A stretch of 64,000 nt of DNA, from contig JAGMWG010000002.1 in assembly GCA_020744225.1 (NCBI GenBank), forward strand, positions 620,001-684,000, read 5' to 3'. Shown here piece after piece: positions 22,062-32,400 of the stretch. This stretch comes from Paraphoma chrysanthemicola (lineage: Eukaryota; Ascomycota; Dothideomycetes; Pleosporales; Phaeosphaeriaceae). The position numbers and the translations under genes were made by a program. Every line of letters starts with the position of its first letter. Within the stretch, counting starts at the first letter, position 1. Under the pieces are notes generated by a model. That model did no database searches and was not told the DNA's origin. It saw only the letters and a list, made by a program, of their open reading frames with translations.

Positions 22062-23233
22062 ATGCCACTCAAAACCAGTGCATTGGTTCTCAACTCTATC
22101 AAAGGCCAGTTTGAGCTGCGAGAAATCGTGCTTGACGATCTACGTCCCGAAGAAGCCCTGATTGAGATACAGGCCACTGGCATTTGCCATACAGATCTGT
22201 CCTGCGCTACAGGCATACTGCCATGCAATGCGCCAATCGTCCTTGGTCACGAAGGCTGCGGGGTGGTCCTCGAAACGGGTAGCGAAGTGTCCAACGTCAG
22301 CAAAGGCGACAAAGTCGTACTCTCCTTCTCACATTGCGAAAATTGCAAGCAGTGCTCCGAGGGTCGTCCCGCTTATTGTTACGAATGGCAAGCGCGAAAT
22401 TTTGGCGGCCACCGAGCAGATGGATCCATCACTATGAGGGACACAGGAAGCGAAAAGCCACTCAGCAGTCCCTTCTTTGGGCAGAGCTCGTTCTCGAAGC
22501 ACACAGTAGTGCACCGTTCCTGCCTGGTCCGCGTGCCTCCTAGCAGCAAGGCAGAAATTTTCGCGCCAATGGGCTGTGGAGTGCAGACTGGAGCTGGGGC
22601 CATTTTGAACAGCCTCCGCGTTCGTCCTCGGTCGTCGCTCGTGGTGTTTGGGGCTGGTGCCGTTGGCTTGTGCGCTGTTATGGCAGGCAAATTGGCGCAG
22701 GCAACTACAATTATTGCCGTGGATATCGATGCTCGAAGACTGGAAATTGCTAGAGATGTCGGAGCAACGCATGTCATCTTGGTAACCAAAGATTCGGACG
22801 TCGTCAGCAGGATAAAGGAGATATGCCCGCCTAATGGCGCGGATTTCGCCGTCGACTGCACGGGGGTGCCATCGGTTGTGGCTCAGATGGTCGAATCGCT
22901 CGGCACGTTGGGTAGAGCAGCAACAGTGGGAGCGCCGAGTCCCGGATCCAAGGTGCCTGTTGATATTTTGAACCAACTTACATTCGGGAAAGAGTATGTC
23001 GGCTGTAGCATGGGTGGCGGTGTTCCGTCAAAAGTGAGTGCAGGTACCATAGGACTACAACAGAACTTTGCTGACACTGCGTTTAGCTGATTCCCTATTT
23101 GATAGACATGCACGCGAAGGGTTTGTTTCCAATCGAGAAGCTTGTGACCCGGTACAGGATCGAAGAGTTTGAAATGGCTATCCAAGATATGAAGAGCGGG
23201 AAGACGATAAAGGCTGTGCTGACATGGGACTGA
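22062..23233 (+). CDS. Zinc-dependent aryl/benzyl-alcohol dehydrogenase-like enzyme
   Basis: A 372-residue zinc alcohol dehydrogenase; exons 22062-23033 and 23087-23233 (53-nt intron, phase 0). Catalytic zinc ligands are visible in ATGICHTDL and GHEGCGVV, structural zinc in CENCKQCSEGRPAYC, and the cofactor site is VVFGAGAVGLCAVMAGKLAQ followed by IIAVDIDARRLEIA, whose Asp indicates NAD+. The NFGGHRADGS and FFGQSSFSKHTVVH stretches resemble aryl-alcohol (XylB-type) dehydrogenases, which oxidise benzylic alcohols to aldehydes. A TATA box lies 64 nt upstream. It stands between a P450 (divergent) and a transcription factor (same strand), a usual arrangement for a small inducible pathway. Confidence 0.9.
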
Positions 23234-23654
23234 GACTCTTCCATCAAGAAAAGTGTCGTATCTGGCTCGAACTCAGGCCCTGAGGCTGAGTCTGTTGAGT
23301 ACAAGGCCTCACGATACGTGTTGCGACCTTTTAATGTGCACTGTAGTGCAATGGGCGAATCACCCTGTGATTTTGACGGGTAACGCACTCACCAAGCTAC
23401 CTCGAAGGAATTCAATGGCGCTGGACGCAATGGGAAATGATTTTGATGAGTGAAGTCGCGTGAAGTTGTTGAAGCGGGCGATTGCCGACATGCTAGCCGA
23501 TCTGGCCGATCGCGCTTGTTCGTGCGGGGTCAAGATCTCATGCATGCACCCCAAGTTTTGTGCCGATTTTGTGCATGTGCAGTAGCAAAAACATCCCAGA
23601 AGAATATGCGCCTAAGACTCATGTCCGCGGCTCTTGAAATCTGCACGAGACAGA
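23234..23654. other. Intergenic, 421 bp
   Basis: Promoter region of the transcription factor. No gene and no obvious TATA seen. Confidence 0.4.
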
Positions 23655-25983
23655 ATGGCTACTTCGACTGACGGTCACTACTGCACCACATGCTTCAAAA
23701 GCTACAAGAGGCGAGAGCATTTGCAACGTCACCTTCAAACCCATACAACTAGTCGTCCTCATCGCTGCAATGTCTGTAATGCATCATTTCAACGGAGCGA
23801 CATTCTCAGGCGCCATACCCAGACATGTCGAACGAAGGATAATGAGACCAGCTCAGGTACAAAAAGACGAGCCTGTGACCATTGTGTGCGACAGAAAAAG
23901 GCATGCAACATGGAGCAGCCGTGCGCAAATTGCCGAGTCAGAGCCACGCCATGCCAGTATGGCTTTGCTACCGACTTTCAAGTCTCGGAACTCGAACCGC
24001 TTCCTAATCAAACGTCGGCAGTCGCAATTCTCGATTCTATTGATGATTTCTCGCACTCAACCTTCAGATCTACTCCTCCATTGCAGGAAGTCCTGGATGA
24101 TTTCGACCATGTTTCAGCGTTTCAGGAGTTCCTCCAGCCTCAGCTCCCGGAGGTCTTCACACCGCGGATTGAGGACGAAACAATGGACTGGATCGACCTG
24201 CTCAACGCTGAAGGCACTGCTGAGGCTACTCAACTCGACCCTCACAACCCAACTGCCAAGATACGCCGATTCAAGTTCCTGTATAATTTCACGGGCAAGA
24301 CTGGCCTTGCAGCCACTTTCGACTGCGGTAGCCTTGCCCAGCGTGAGAATCTTTTGGCATCATCATGGCAAGAGGAAGTTTTGGATAAGCCCCAATCCCC
24401 AATCACGGCATTTGGGAGTCAACCGAGTTTCTCGGGCCTGCTTGATCCCCTCGTCATCAAGATCCACCAGCTCGTGCATCGATTCAAAGAAGTGGTGACT
24501 ATGAAGCCACGTAATAGCGTCATTGCCTTATCATGGACCGCCGACCTCGAGCAACAATGCCTAGACTTCTTCTCACCATCTAACGTGCGCCGCTTTCTGA
24601 TGGCATACTGGGCGATATGGCATCCCAACGTCAACTTTGTCCACAAGCCCAGCTTTAATCCCACAAAGTCTAACTTGACTCTACTAGCAGCAATGGTATT
24701 AATAGGTAAGTTGGCTTCTCCGATACTTGCGTAGTTCTCTGACGTTTGGCAGGAGCTTGCGTCTCCCCAGTTCGGAGGTACGGAACACAAGCGAGGCTTT
24801 GGTTTGATTGCGTGGAGGAAATGGTGTTCAGTGACGATGACTTCTGTTCCGACTTCTTCTCATTCCCAGGCCGAGATGCCACGAGTCAAGAAGTGCAAAA
24901 GGCCAAGATCCAGGCCGTCCAGGCTGCGTATATGGTGTGTCTCTACCAGAATTGGGACGGCAGCGACGCAAGCAGGCGACGCATCCGCCGCTATCGATTC
25001 AGCACATTGGTTTCCGTGCGTCACATCTCCTAATAATATTAATACAGTCGAACTGACTGCAGAAAGGTTGTGAGAGACTTGAATCTAGACAGAATTCAAG
25101 ATACGAGCTGTGACGAGGTGCCGGGTCACGACTTCAACTGGGTGGAATTCATCGCAAGGGAAGAGCTGACAAGGTTGGTGCGCGTGCTTGAGTCAGTATG
25201 CCTAAGCTGAGTGGTGCTAGGACTCTCCTTTGGATTTTCTTGCTAGACACGTGCTTCGTGATCTTCAACAATCTGCCACCAAGGATGGTGATCAAGGAAA
25301 TGCAGATGCGCATGGCATATCCAGAGGCTTGCTTTCAGGCAGCAACGGAATCTGACTGTGCTGCTGAAACATACTCTTGGGTGTCCAAGTCGACATCCGT
25401 TTGCAAACTCTCGGTTCGGGAGGCAGTCGAGGCCTTTTGCGCCGAGAGTTTGTCGGCCCGTAAGCGCTCAGACCTCGCTAATTTGGGGCCGCTGAACCTA
25501 TTCGTCATTACTTCAGGTACGATCAGATGCTGGTATACGAGTTTTGACGTCGTTTCTGATCGTGCTCTAGCATTTCACATCCTCATGTTCCAGCACATGA
25601 ATTCCTTCAGCGACATAGGACAAATGACAGCCATTGACAATGCTCTGCACAATTGGCAGGATGTTTGGAAAGATTACAGTCGGGATCTGGCCAACCGGCC
25701 ACCCCACGTAATGGTCGATGGCGATGATCCGAAGTTGGCAACCGAGGATATGTGGAGACGAGTTGGCTTCATGCAACATGCCGACGAGTTCCGCCTCCTT
25801 GCTGTTCTCCTCAAGGAACGGATCATGTTGAAAAGCGCCCAGCAGCTACCGGCACTCAGTGCTGAAACGGGGAATGGAGACCGCGGCAGGATTATTGATC
25901 CAGTGCTGAATGAATACGACCAAAACTCCATGCGGCAGATTAATGATCTCATTGCTAGCTTTGAGCACATTCAGATGTACTAG
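23655..25983 (+). CDS. Transcription factor with C2H2 fingers plus Zn2Cys6 cluster
   Basis: A 727-residue nuclear regulator. Exons are 23655-24705, 24753-25015, 25067-25173 and 25221-25983, all introns 47-51 nt, total in frame. Finger 1 spans residues 10-30 (C10, C13, H26, H30); finger 2 has C38, C41 and H54 with C58 in the last position. The Zn2Cys6 cluster uses C74, C77, C84, C90, C93 and C100. The middle and C-terminal parts look like the fungal-specific transcription factor domain (AYWAIWHPNVNFVHKPSFN, LLWIFLLDTCFVIFNNLPPR). Start chosen at MATSTDGHYC because the frame upstream has no other ATG. Being adjacent to the dehydrogenase and P450 it is the natural candidate regulator of that block; this is inferred from position. 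Confidence 0.9.
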
Positions 25984-26659
25984 TCAGACTGCCCGAGATT
26001 TCTGACTCATGATCGCACACAGCTTCAAGACGAGTACTCTGACGGTCCGACGTTACCTGTCTGTAAGACAGCACCCGCTCAACACAAGTGTATCCTTGGA
26101 AGAGCTACCTTCGTCGCCACCTTGCATGTCTAGAATTCCACACGCGGGTTTATTGGTAAACTCAACGCTGCCGAGCCAAAATTATGCGTTTGCTGGTCCT
26201 GCTAGTCTTCGTGACCGCTCAAAACAGCGCATTTACGCACTCGTGCTGTACCCTTATCATGGTACGTGTCAAGCGCCGCCGTCGAATTCACACGGGAGTT
26301 GCTTGCGGCCGGAAACGTTCCCTATTTATTAGCTTCGCTCTCAATAGATCCACACGGATTTCACCGCCTGACGATTCTAGACTACATCAAGGGCTCCCTG
26401 ATTATGAGGTCTTGGCACCGTTTGGTTACGTGTTCGTTATCAGGTCATGATTCTACGACTACGGGCGGGTGGCTGCCCCAAATAAGCTGAGATTGATTGC
26501 GTCGGATATGCACGTGTCGAGGCATGGGTTTCCGTTGCCTATGGCTATGTAGCATCAGATGTGAGAATTTGAGCTTATAAGAGACGGGAGATTCGCTTGC
26601 AAAAAAGGTCATTCGGTATGTACCGAGACAGAACCTAATATGCTAGGGCTCACTCGCAC
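25984..26659. other. Intergenic, 676 bp, possible worn coding sequence
   Basis: One plus-strand frame between about 26265 and 26490 has a protein-like run (VEFTRELLAAGNVPYLLASL) but no start, no matching continuation and no recognised family. I call no gene. Confidence 0.3.
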
Positions 26660-27076
26660 TCACTTGACGTCCGTAACGACAAGAAAGTCCATGAACAGGT
26701 TGAGCGCCCGGCTTTTTGCGTGGGACACATGACTGATCTTCGGTAAGGCTGTTAATAAGGCGAACAAGTATGGTACCATTCTCGGGTTGAGTATTCCTTC
26801 GCAGTCCTCTCGTGCACGGATTCTACCGGACGTTACACCCCGAGTGAGAATATAGTTAGACGCTTGGAGCATCTCTAAATGCTCGGGATATTCCATAGTC
26901 CGACCTCGCTCATCGCCTGCGCTCCAAGCAAGAAAGCTCGCATTTAGTAAGCTCTGGTGCGTGTTATGGCCCCAATGATCTCTCAATGCCGTCAGGTCTG
27001 TATAACATCGAGGCAATATTGTGGTGATAGCATTCTTCGGCAAAAGGTTAAGGAGTCGGCATCTTGCGTGGAATAT
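26660..27076 (-). pseudogene. Unrecognised open-frame fragment without start codon
   Basis: A minus-strand frame of about 140 residues with protein-like composition (NAITTILPRCYTDLTALRDH, EYPEHLEMLQASNYIL, LNPRMVPYLFALLTALPKIS) ends at a normal stop at 26660. No ATG begins it and the frame closes just upstream at a TAA near 27080. I see no splice arrangement that gives it a start. It may be an internal piece of a lost gene or the last exon of a gene that I could not reconstruct. Confidence 0.3.
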
Positions 27077-27332
27077 AGGGATTTATCAGATTCATCTTGG
27101 CGACCCACCTAGCCAGCCAGCGAGATTAGTACAAGCTATGTATGGTCGACATGTGGCAACGATGAAAACTGTGCCCGATAGAGATCACAATATTTTGGAA
27201 TTAGTGAACACTGTCGGTCCTGATATCTTTCCGCACAATCTGAATTTATAAAGCCTTCTGTATGACCTGACCTTCCAATTATCCACATCTTCAATTGATT
27301 CTCAAGGAAAAGCTATCCCTTCGTCTGACACC

Positions 27333-27740
27333 ATGGTCAACCTCGTTCCATTTCTGATTAGCACGGCGGTGGTAGCCACCACGGCTAAAGCTCAGAGCAT
27401 CCTTGTCTGCACCGACAGAGCCTTTGGGGGTGACTGTGCCAATCTCGCAGTTACAGTTGGTCAATGCAGTATGTACTCTGATCTTTTGATACCCCAGTCT
27501 TCTCGAAGACTAATAGCAAGTACAGCCACACTCCCATTCAATGATCAAGTGTCCTCGATCAGACAGGATACCGTTCGCTGCCGTTTCTACACGTAAGACT
27601 ATAAGCTCTTTCTCCGCACTGTTCTAACAGAGAGTAGTGACAGGGACTGTACGGGTTCAAACGTCGTTTTGTCTCCGCCGACTCAGCCCAACCTCCGTGA
27701 CACCACCTGGAACGATCAGTTTACTTCGTTCCGTTGCTAG
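27333..27740 (+). CDS. Small secreted cysteine-rich beta/gamma-crystallin-like protein
   Basis: A 99-residue preprotein with exons 27333-27468, 27526-27592 and 27644-27740 (introns 57 and 51 nt). Residues 1-20 (MVNLVPFLISTAVVATTAKA) are a signal peptide. The mature 79 residues hold six Cys in the order ILVC, GGDC, GQC, VRC, TDC and SFRC, and the pattern CTDRAFGGDCANL...SSIRQD recalls the small fungal secreted proteins with a beta/gamma-crystallin-like fold. A TATAAA lies at 27247-27252. Size, secretion and cysteine content fit a candidate effector or cell-surface protein. The fold assignment comes from the look of the sequence only. Confidence 0.8.
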
Positions 27741-28178
27741 TAGCTCGCGCTTCGTACGTATCTAGACCACTTCAGAGCATCCGCTACTCTAGATAAATCA
27801 ACCATGTGGCCTTGTATTTAATGTCTTTTTTATGTGACTTATCTTCTTTCTTCGCTTTGGCATGTCCCGAAAGATCAATCTGGCTATGGAGAATCAACGC
27901 AGCCAAGGCACGCATAATAGAAGCTATCGAAGGAGAACCTGACGGGGCATTGTGGCGCGAGGTCTCGCATCTAAAAATGGTTAGTTTTGATCTGAACTAT
28001 TGCAAGTTAAATAAACATGCTGTCACCAAGCAATGGGGGTTTTTTTCTGAACGCGTTTTGTACGTCCTACGCTTCGTAATCTTGAAATTTTCTGCTTCGG
28101 TATTATTTACGTGGCAGTAATCCAGATCTACCATTTTTCATTGTGATCATGATCTTGCCCTTCACAACGTCCACAATC
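27741..28178. other. Intergenic, 438 bp
   Basis: Between two genes that converge on this stretch. AT-rich around 28000-28100. No gene called. Confidence 0.4.
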
Positions 28179-29106
28179 CTACCCTGACACTCGAACATGG
28201 TCCACTGCAACAAAGTCTTGAAGCCCGACTCTCCTACACCAATCTAGCTTTGCATCATAATAATCACTCTCCAGCTCATCCACGGACGACACCCCCATCT
28301 TCATCCATCTCTCCCTCACATACTCGCAAACTTGAATCACAAGCATCCCGCTCGGAATATGATAATGCACCTGCGCCGCACATCGCAACGCATACTCCGC
28401 CCATATCGTCCGATGCTCAACATCAACCAGATTCCGAAGCATTACCCAGTCCTCGACTTCCTCGCAATCGAACCTCAGATCCAGATGCGGAGACCGCGCA
28501 CGCAAGCGCAGCAGTGGTAGGATCTGGACTATTCCCTCATCGTACATCGGCAGATAGATTATACCACATGTCTCGCCGTTGGAGAAGAAGTCCCACATAT
28601 ATCGATCTAGATGTGTCGGGTATACTTCGATAGCAATACTGCTGTGATGCAGCGGCAGGAACTCCTCGCGCAATAGGCGGCAGACTTGCGTGAGACCAAG
28701 CGATTGGCGACGGAACTCAGACCAGAGGAACGCGTATGCTGGTGAGCGGCGAAAATGCGGGAGCGAGTATGGTGGAGGCGTCATGCATATGATGGTTGAC
28801 AGCGACGTGGGTCTGGTAGTTGACTGAGCGATGTGTTGGTAGATGCGGTTGCGGAGTTCTAGTGACATTTAGTGTGTGCGCAACGAGCTTGTCAATGATG
28901 ATGCAGCAGAAAGTACCTCCTGGAAGCTGGAGCAGTCGGGAATGCGGATGAGGCGAGGTGGGAGGGCTCGCCGGTGTCATGACTTGAGACATTGATGTCA
29001 GATCTGGATGCTGAACTGCTGTAACATGCCGGCTAAGACGCAAGATCTGGCGTCGGTGATCAGGAGTGCGAGCTGTTTGCCCGTTCGTTTGCTGCTGCTG
29101 AGTCAT
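28179..29106 (-). CDS. F-box-like/2EXR-type hypothetical protein
   Basis: A 289-residue protein with exons 29106-28917 and 28858-28179. The 58-nt intron falls inside the family hallmark and its removal creates RLLQLPGELRNRIYQHI (residues 57-73), the opening motif of a large fungal family annotated as F-box-like or 2EXR. Residues 1-55 are a low-complexity Q/T/P/S leader. The rest has features usual for the family, such as GLTQVCRLLREEFLPLHH and IAIEVYPTHLDRY. Function is unknown. The decayed gene at 6125-7511 has the same hallmark. Confidence 0.8.
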
Positions 29107-29406
29107 CGTGTGTGCCTAGAGTACGGGTGAAAGGGACTCAGCGCTTGTGAAAGCTCATCGGTGTCGTCACCCGCCTTCTTAACCTTGCAAAGATGGCAAT
29201 ACTTGGGAGGACTATAACTTCATAATCATAACATTCTTATCGTAAAGCTCAAAGAGAAGGCAGTGCCTTACCATGCTATACATGTATACCTATAGGACGG
29301 AAAAACAAAGTGGTATAAAGCGTCCGCCCATCCCAAACGCCCGTTCAGTGAAGAACCTTCCCGCCAATGTATACCGCCAAACTCCAAATATGATCAAATC
29401 AACTCA
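29107..29406. other. Intergenic, 300 bp
   Basis: Promoter of the minus-strand gene at 28179-29106 and 3' region of the giant gene. Nothing else seen. Confidence 0.4.
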
Positions 29407-32400
29407 CTACTTCAACATCTTTCCAAACAAACTCTTCAACCCGCCAGACTCTTCCTTCTTTCGCGAGCTTCTGTGTGTACCACTGCTCTTCCGCTCTGTC
29501 TCGCTGCGCCTAGGACGCGGCCGCTCTTCTGAATCGTGTCCTCGTGCACGCGGACGATCGGACTCATGACGTCGACTGACGGGCCTGTCTTTTTCGGTGA
29601 CTGTAATGCGACGGCTCTTGGGGCGCTCCTCCATGCCTGATACGCGCCTGCTTCGGCGTCGCTCACGACGTTCGGCGGACGAAGTAGACGCAATACCGAC
29701 TTCTGCGGCAACATCAGCGTCCAACGGCGCGAATGATCTTAATTCGGGCTCGGGCTCGACAGCGGGCTCTGGATCTGGCTCAAAAGGTTCTGGTGGAGGC
29801 GGAGGCAGCTCATCGACGACTGCACTGAATGAAACCCCGCCGTCTCTGCCTCCAGACATCTCATGCTCTCTATGCCGAGCAGATCTACGCTTCATGCGGC
29901 GGTACTCGTCTTCCTCGGCCGCGCTCTTGAATCGAGGACGTTGACAGTGGGACTCGCGCCGACTGCGATGCGGGCGTTCTGCGCGGTCGCGACTCTCATT
30001 CGATGACTGGTGACTGCTGCTTGGTCGTTCCTTGACAGTGCGCGAACGTGATGGCGTGTCCACCAACTCAACGGGGTCTGTGTGTCCACGCGCAACCGGC
30101 TTGATAGACCTAGATGTTGGAGGGGGAGGATCTGTCTTTGAACGCCCAAACAATCCACCAAAAACACTGTTTCGCTTGGTCGTTGGAGGAGTCTCGCGAG
30201 TGCTCATACGCCGTCGTGGTGCACTTCGTGGCGGAGACTCCGTATCCACGGGAGGCGGTGGTGGGGTAGAAGGTCGCGGAGGTGCGGCCTCCTCGTCTTC
30301 CTCAAACGCGCGCCGTGCCGCATCGCGAGGGACTTCTTTAGGTACTCCGCGAGATGAATCGGCGGTCGCCTTCTTTGGCCTGGTACCAGAAAGTTTCTCC
30401 TTTTCCCGCTCAGCCCTCCTCTGTCTCCGCAATCGCCGCGCTTCCTCCTCATCGCGTTCCGTCTGCTCTGCCCTTTCGCTCTCCATGCGTCGTTTCTCCT
30501 TCTCCGCCTCATGCCGCTGCCGTCGCTGCTCATGACGGACGCGTCGTGCTTCCTCATCACGCGCAATTCTCTCCTCCTCTTCCTGCCTTAGACGTTCGTC
30601 TTCGGCCTTCTTGGCTGCCTGACGTCGTTCGCGGCGCTCTTGTCGGCGAGCTTCTTCCTCATCCTGTATCCTAGCTGCTTCCTCGGCTGCCAAGCGCTCC
30701 TTCTCAGCACGACGCTCGCGGCGTCTGCGCTTCTCGGCCTCTTCTTCCATGCCCTCGAGCGCCCGTCGCTTGCTGTGCTTGTCTTCCGCGCGCACCTCGT
30801 TGGAGCGATGGGATCGGTGCTCCGGATACATCCGCTCTTTGCTGCTGTTGCTGTTGTACTTATCGTCTGACCGATGGCGGTCTTTCCCTCGACCACTGTC
30901 ACGTTCTGTTATACTGTCTCGGCGCTTGCTCTTCGCAGCTCCAGACAAGCCGGCAATAGCGCCGGCTAGAGCACTTAGCTTGGGCCGCTCCTTCACGCTC
31001 GCTTCACTTTCTCGCCTCCGGCTAGACTGGTGCTTTTCACGATGAGTGTGAGAGTGACGGCGGCGTTGCTTTTCGCGCGGCGAAGGCGCAGGAGCAGGCT
31101 CATCGGTAATAGCAAAGTCGCGTTCCTTCGGGATCGAGTCGTCCGCGTCGTTGTTTGGGATGGCTGGCTCCACAGAAGCAGGCTGCTGGACGTCGTCTAC
31201 AGCGTCTTCGATCGAGCGATCGGCTTCAACATCCTCTGCAATCTGCTCGCTTGGTATCTCCTGAGGTATCTCAACGATCGGAACGTCTGACGGCGGGTTT
31301 TCGACAGCCTCGACCACATCTGGCTCAGTAACTGGGGGTGCCTCAGCGGCATCGGTTTGTATGGCCTCTTCTATTACCGGCTCGTCCTCGACCACAGTCG
31401 GCGCAACGACTTCTGGCTCTTGAACTACAATCTCGGCGATGGCGGGTTCATCTTGTTCAAGCGATGGCTCGTTGACTTCCTCAGGAACCTCTGTGGGCTC
31501 CACTGGCGCATCGACAGCACCGGGTCCTTCTGTTGGCGGTGGCTCAGTCTCGGCGCTTTGTTGCTCTGGCTCAATCGGCGGATCTGAAACGACTGGCTCA
31601 GGGGCCGTCTCTTCAGGTGCTTCTACTTCTCCAGGGTCCTCAATAACGGACTCAACAGGCTCTGGATCGGGTTGAGTTTCAGCTGCAGCTTCTTCAGCCT
31701 CTTCAACTTGCTCAGCCTCCACCGTGCTATCGACGGGATCTTCTACAGTTGCTTCCTCGGGCTTCGACGCATCTTGATCTTCCGCTCCCTTCTCGTCATT
31801 ATCAGGCTCGGTAGACTGCTCGCCCGTTTCTAAAATTGGATCTGGTGTCTGTTCTTCGACTGGAGGTGTTTCGACGGGGGCGTCAACTTCAGCCTCCACC
31901 TCGAGCTCCTTATCGAGCGCCTCCAAAGTGGGTGTCTCTGGCTGAACTTCATCGAGCCCATCGATAAGTGCAGGATTCTCCACTGCCTCTGCGTCTCCTT
32001 GCGGTGCTTGGTCTTGTGTGGTTTCAAGCTCCTGAACGGTTTCCTCTTCAGTGGGTGGCGGCTGAGGCGGCTGAGGCGGTTCACTGCTCTCGACTGGCTC
32101 CGATAATTGCTCTGCAGGGTCCTCTGGGTCTTTCAAGATCTCTTCGACTTCTACATGCTCACTTGGAGCAGTTTCGCCAACGTCATCGCCCTGCGCCCCG
32201 CTCTCGGCGACTGCTTCCGGGACAGGTGCGTTGGATCGGTCTTCTTCAGTGGTTGCTTCTCCAGCAGGCGGTTGGTCCTGGTTCGCTTCAGCACTTCCTT
32301 CCGCCTCCACCTGGCTCGGCTCCGGATTCGCTTCATTGCTTTGATCAGCTTCGGGTGTTTCTGAGGCGGCGGCGTTTGTGTCAACCTCTGGTTGAGCAGC

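Noticed and set aside
22062..23090. Dehydrogenase ending at the stop at 23088-23090 as a single exon
   Set aside because: Reading through the intron gives VSAGTIGLQQNFADTAFS, while splicing 23034-23086 restores the conserved C-terminal LIPYLIDMHAKGLFPIEKLV.
11085..25983. Classical secondary-metabolite biosynthetic cluster
   Set aside because: No PKS, NRPS, terpene cyclase, DMATS or RiPP precursor is visible, so I describe it as a possible catabolic block only.
26184..26450. Possible small secreted protein starting MRLLVLLVFVTAQNSAF
   Set aside because: The start looks like a signal peptide, but the remainder is arginine-rich noise and another frame of the same stretch looks more protein-like.
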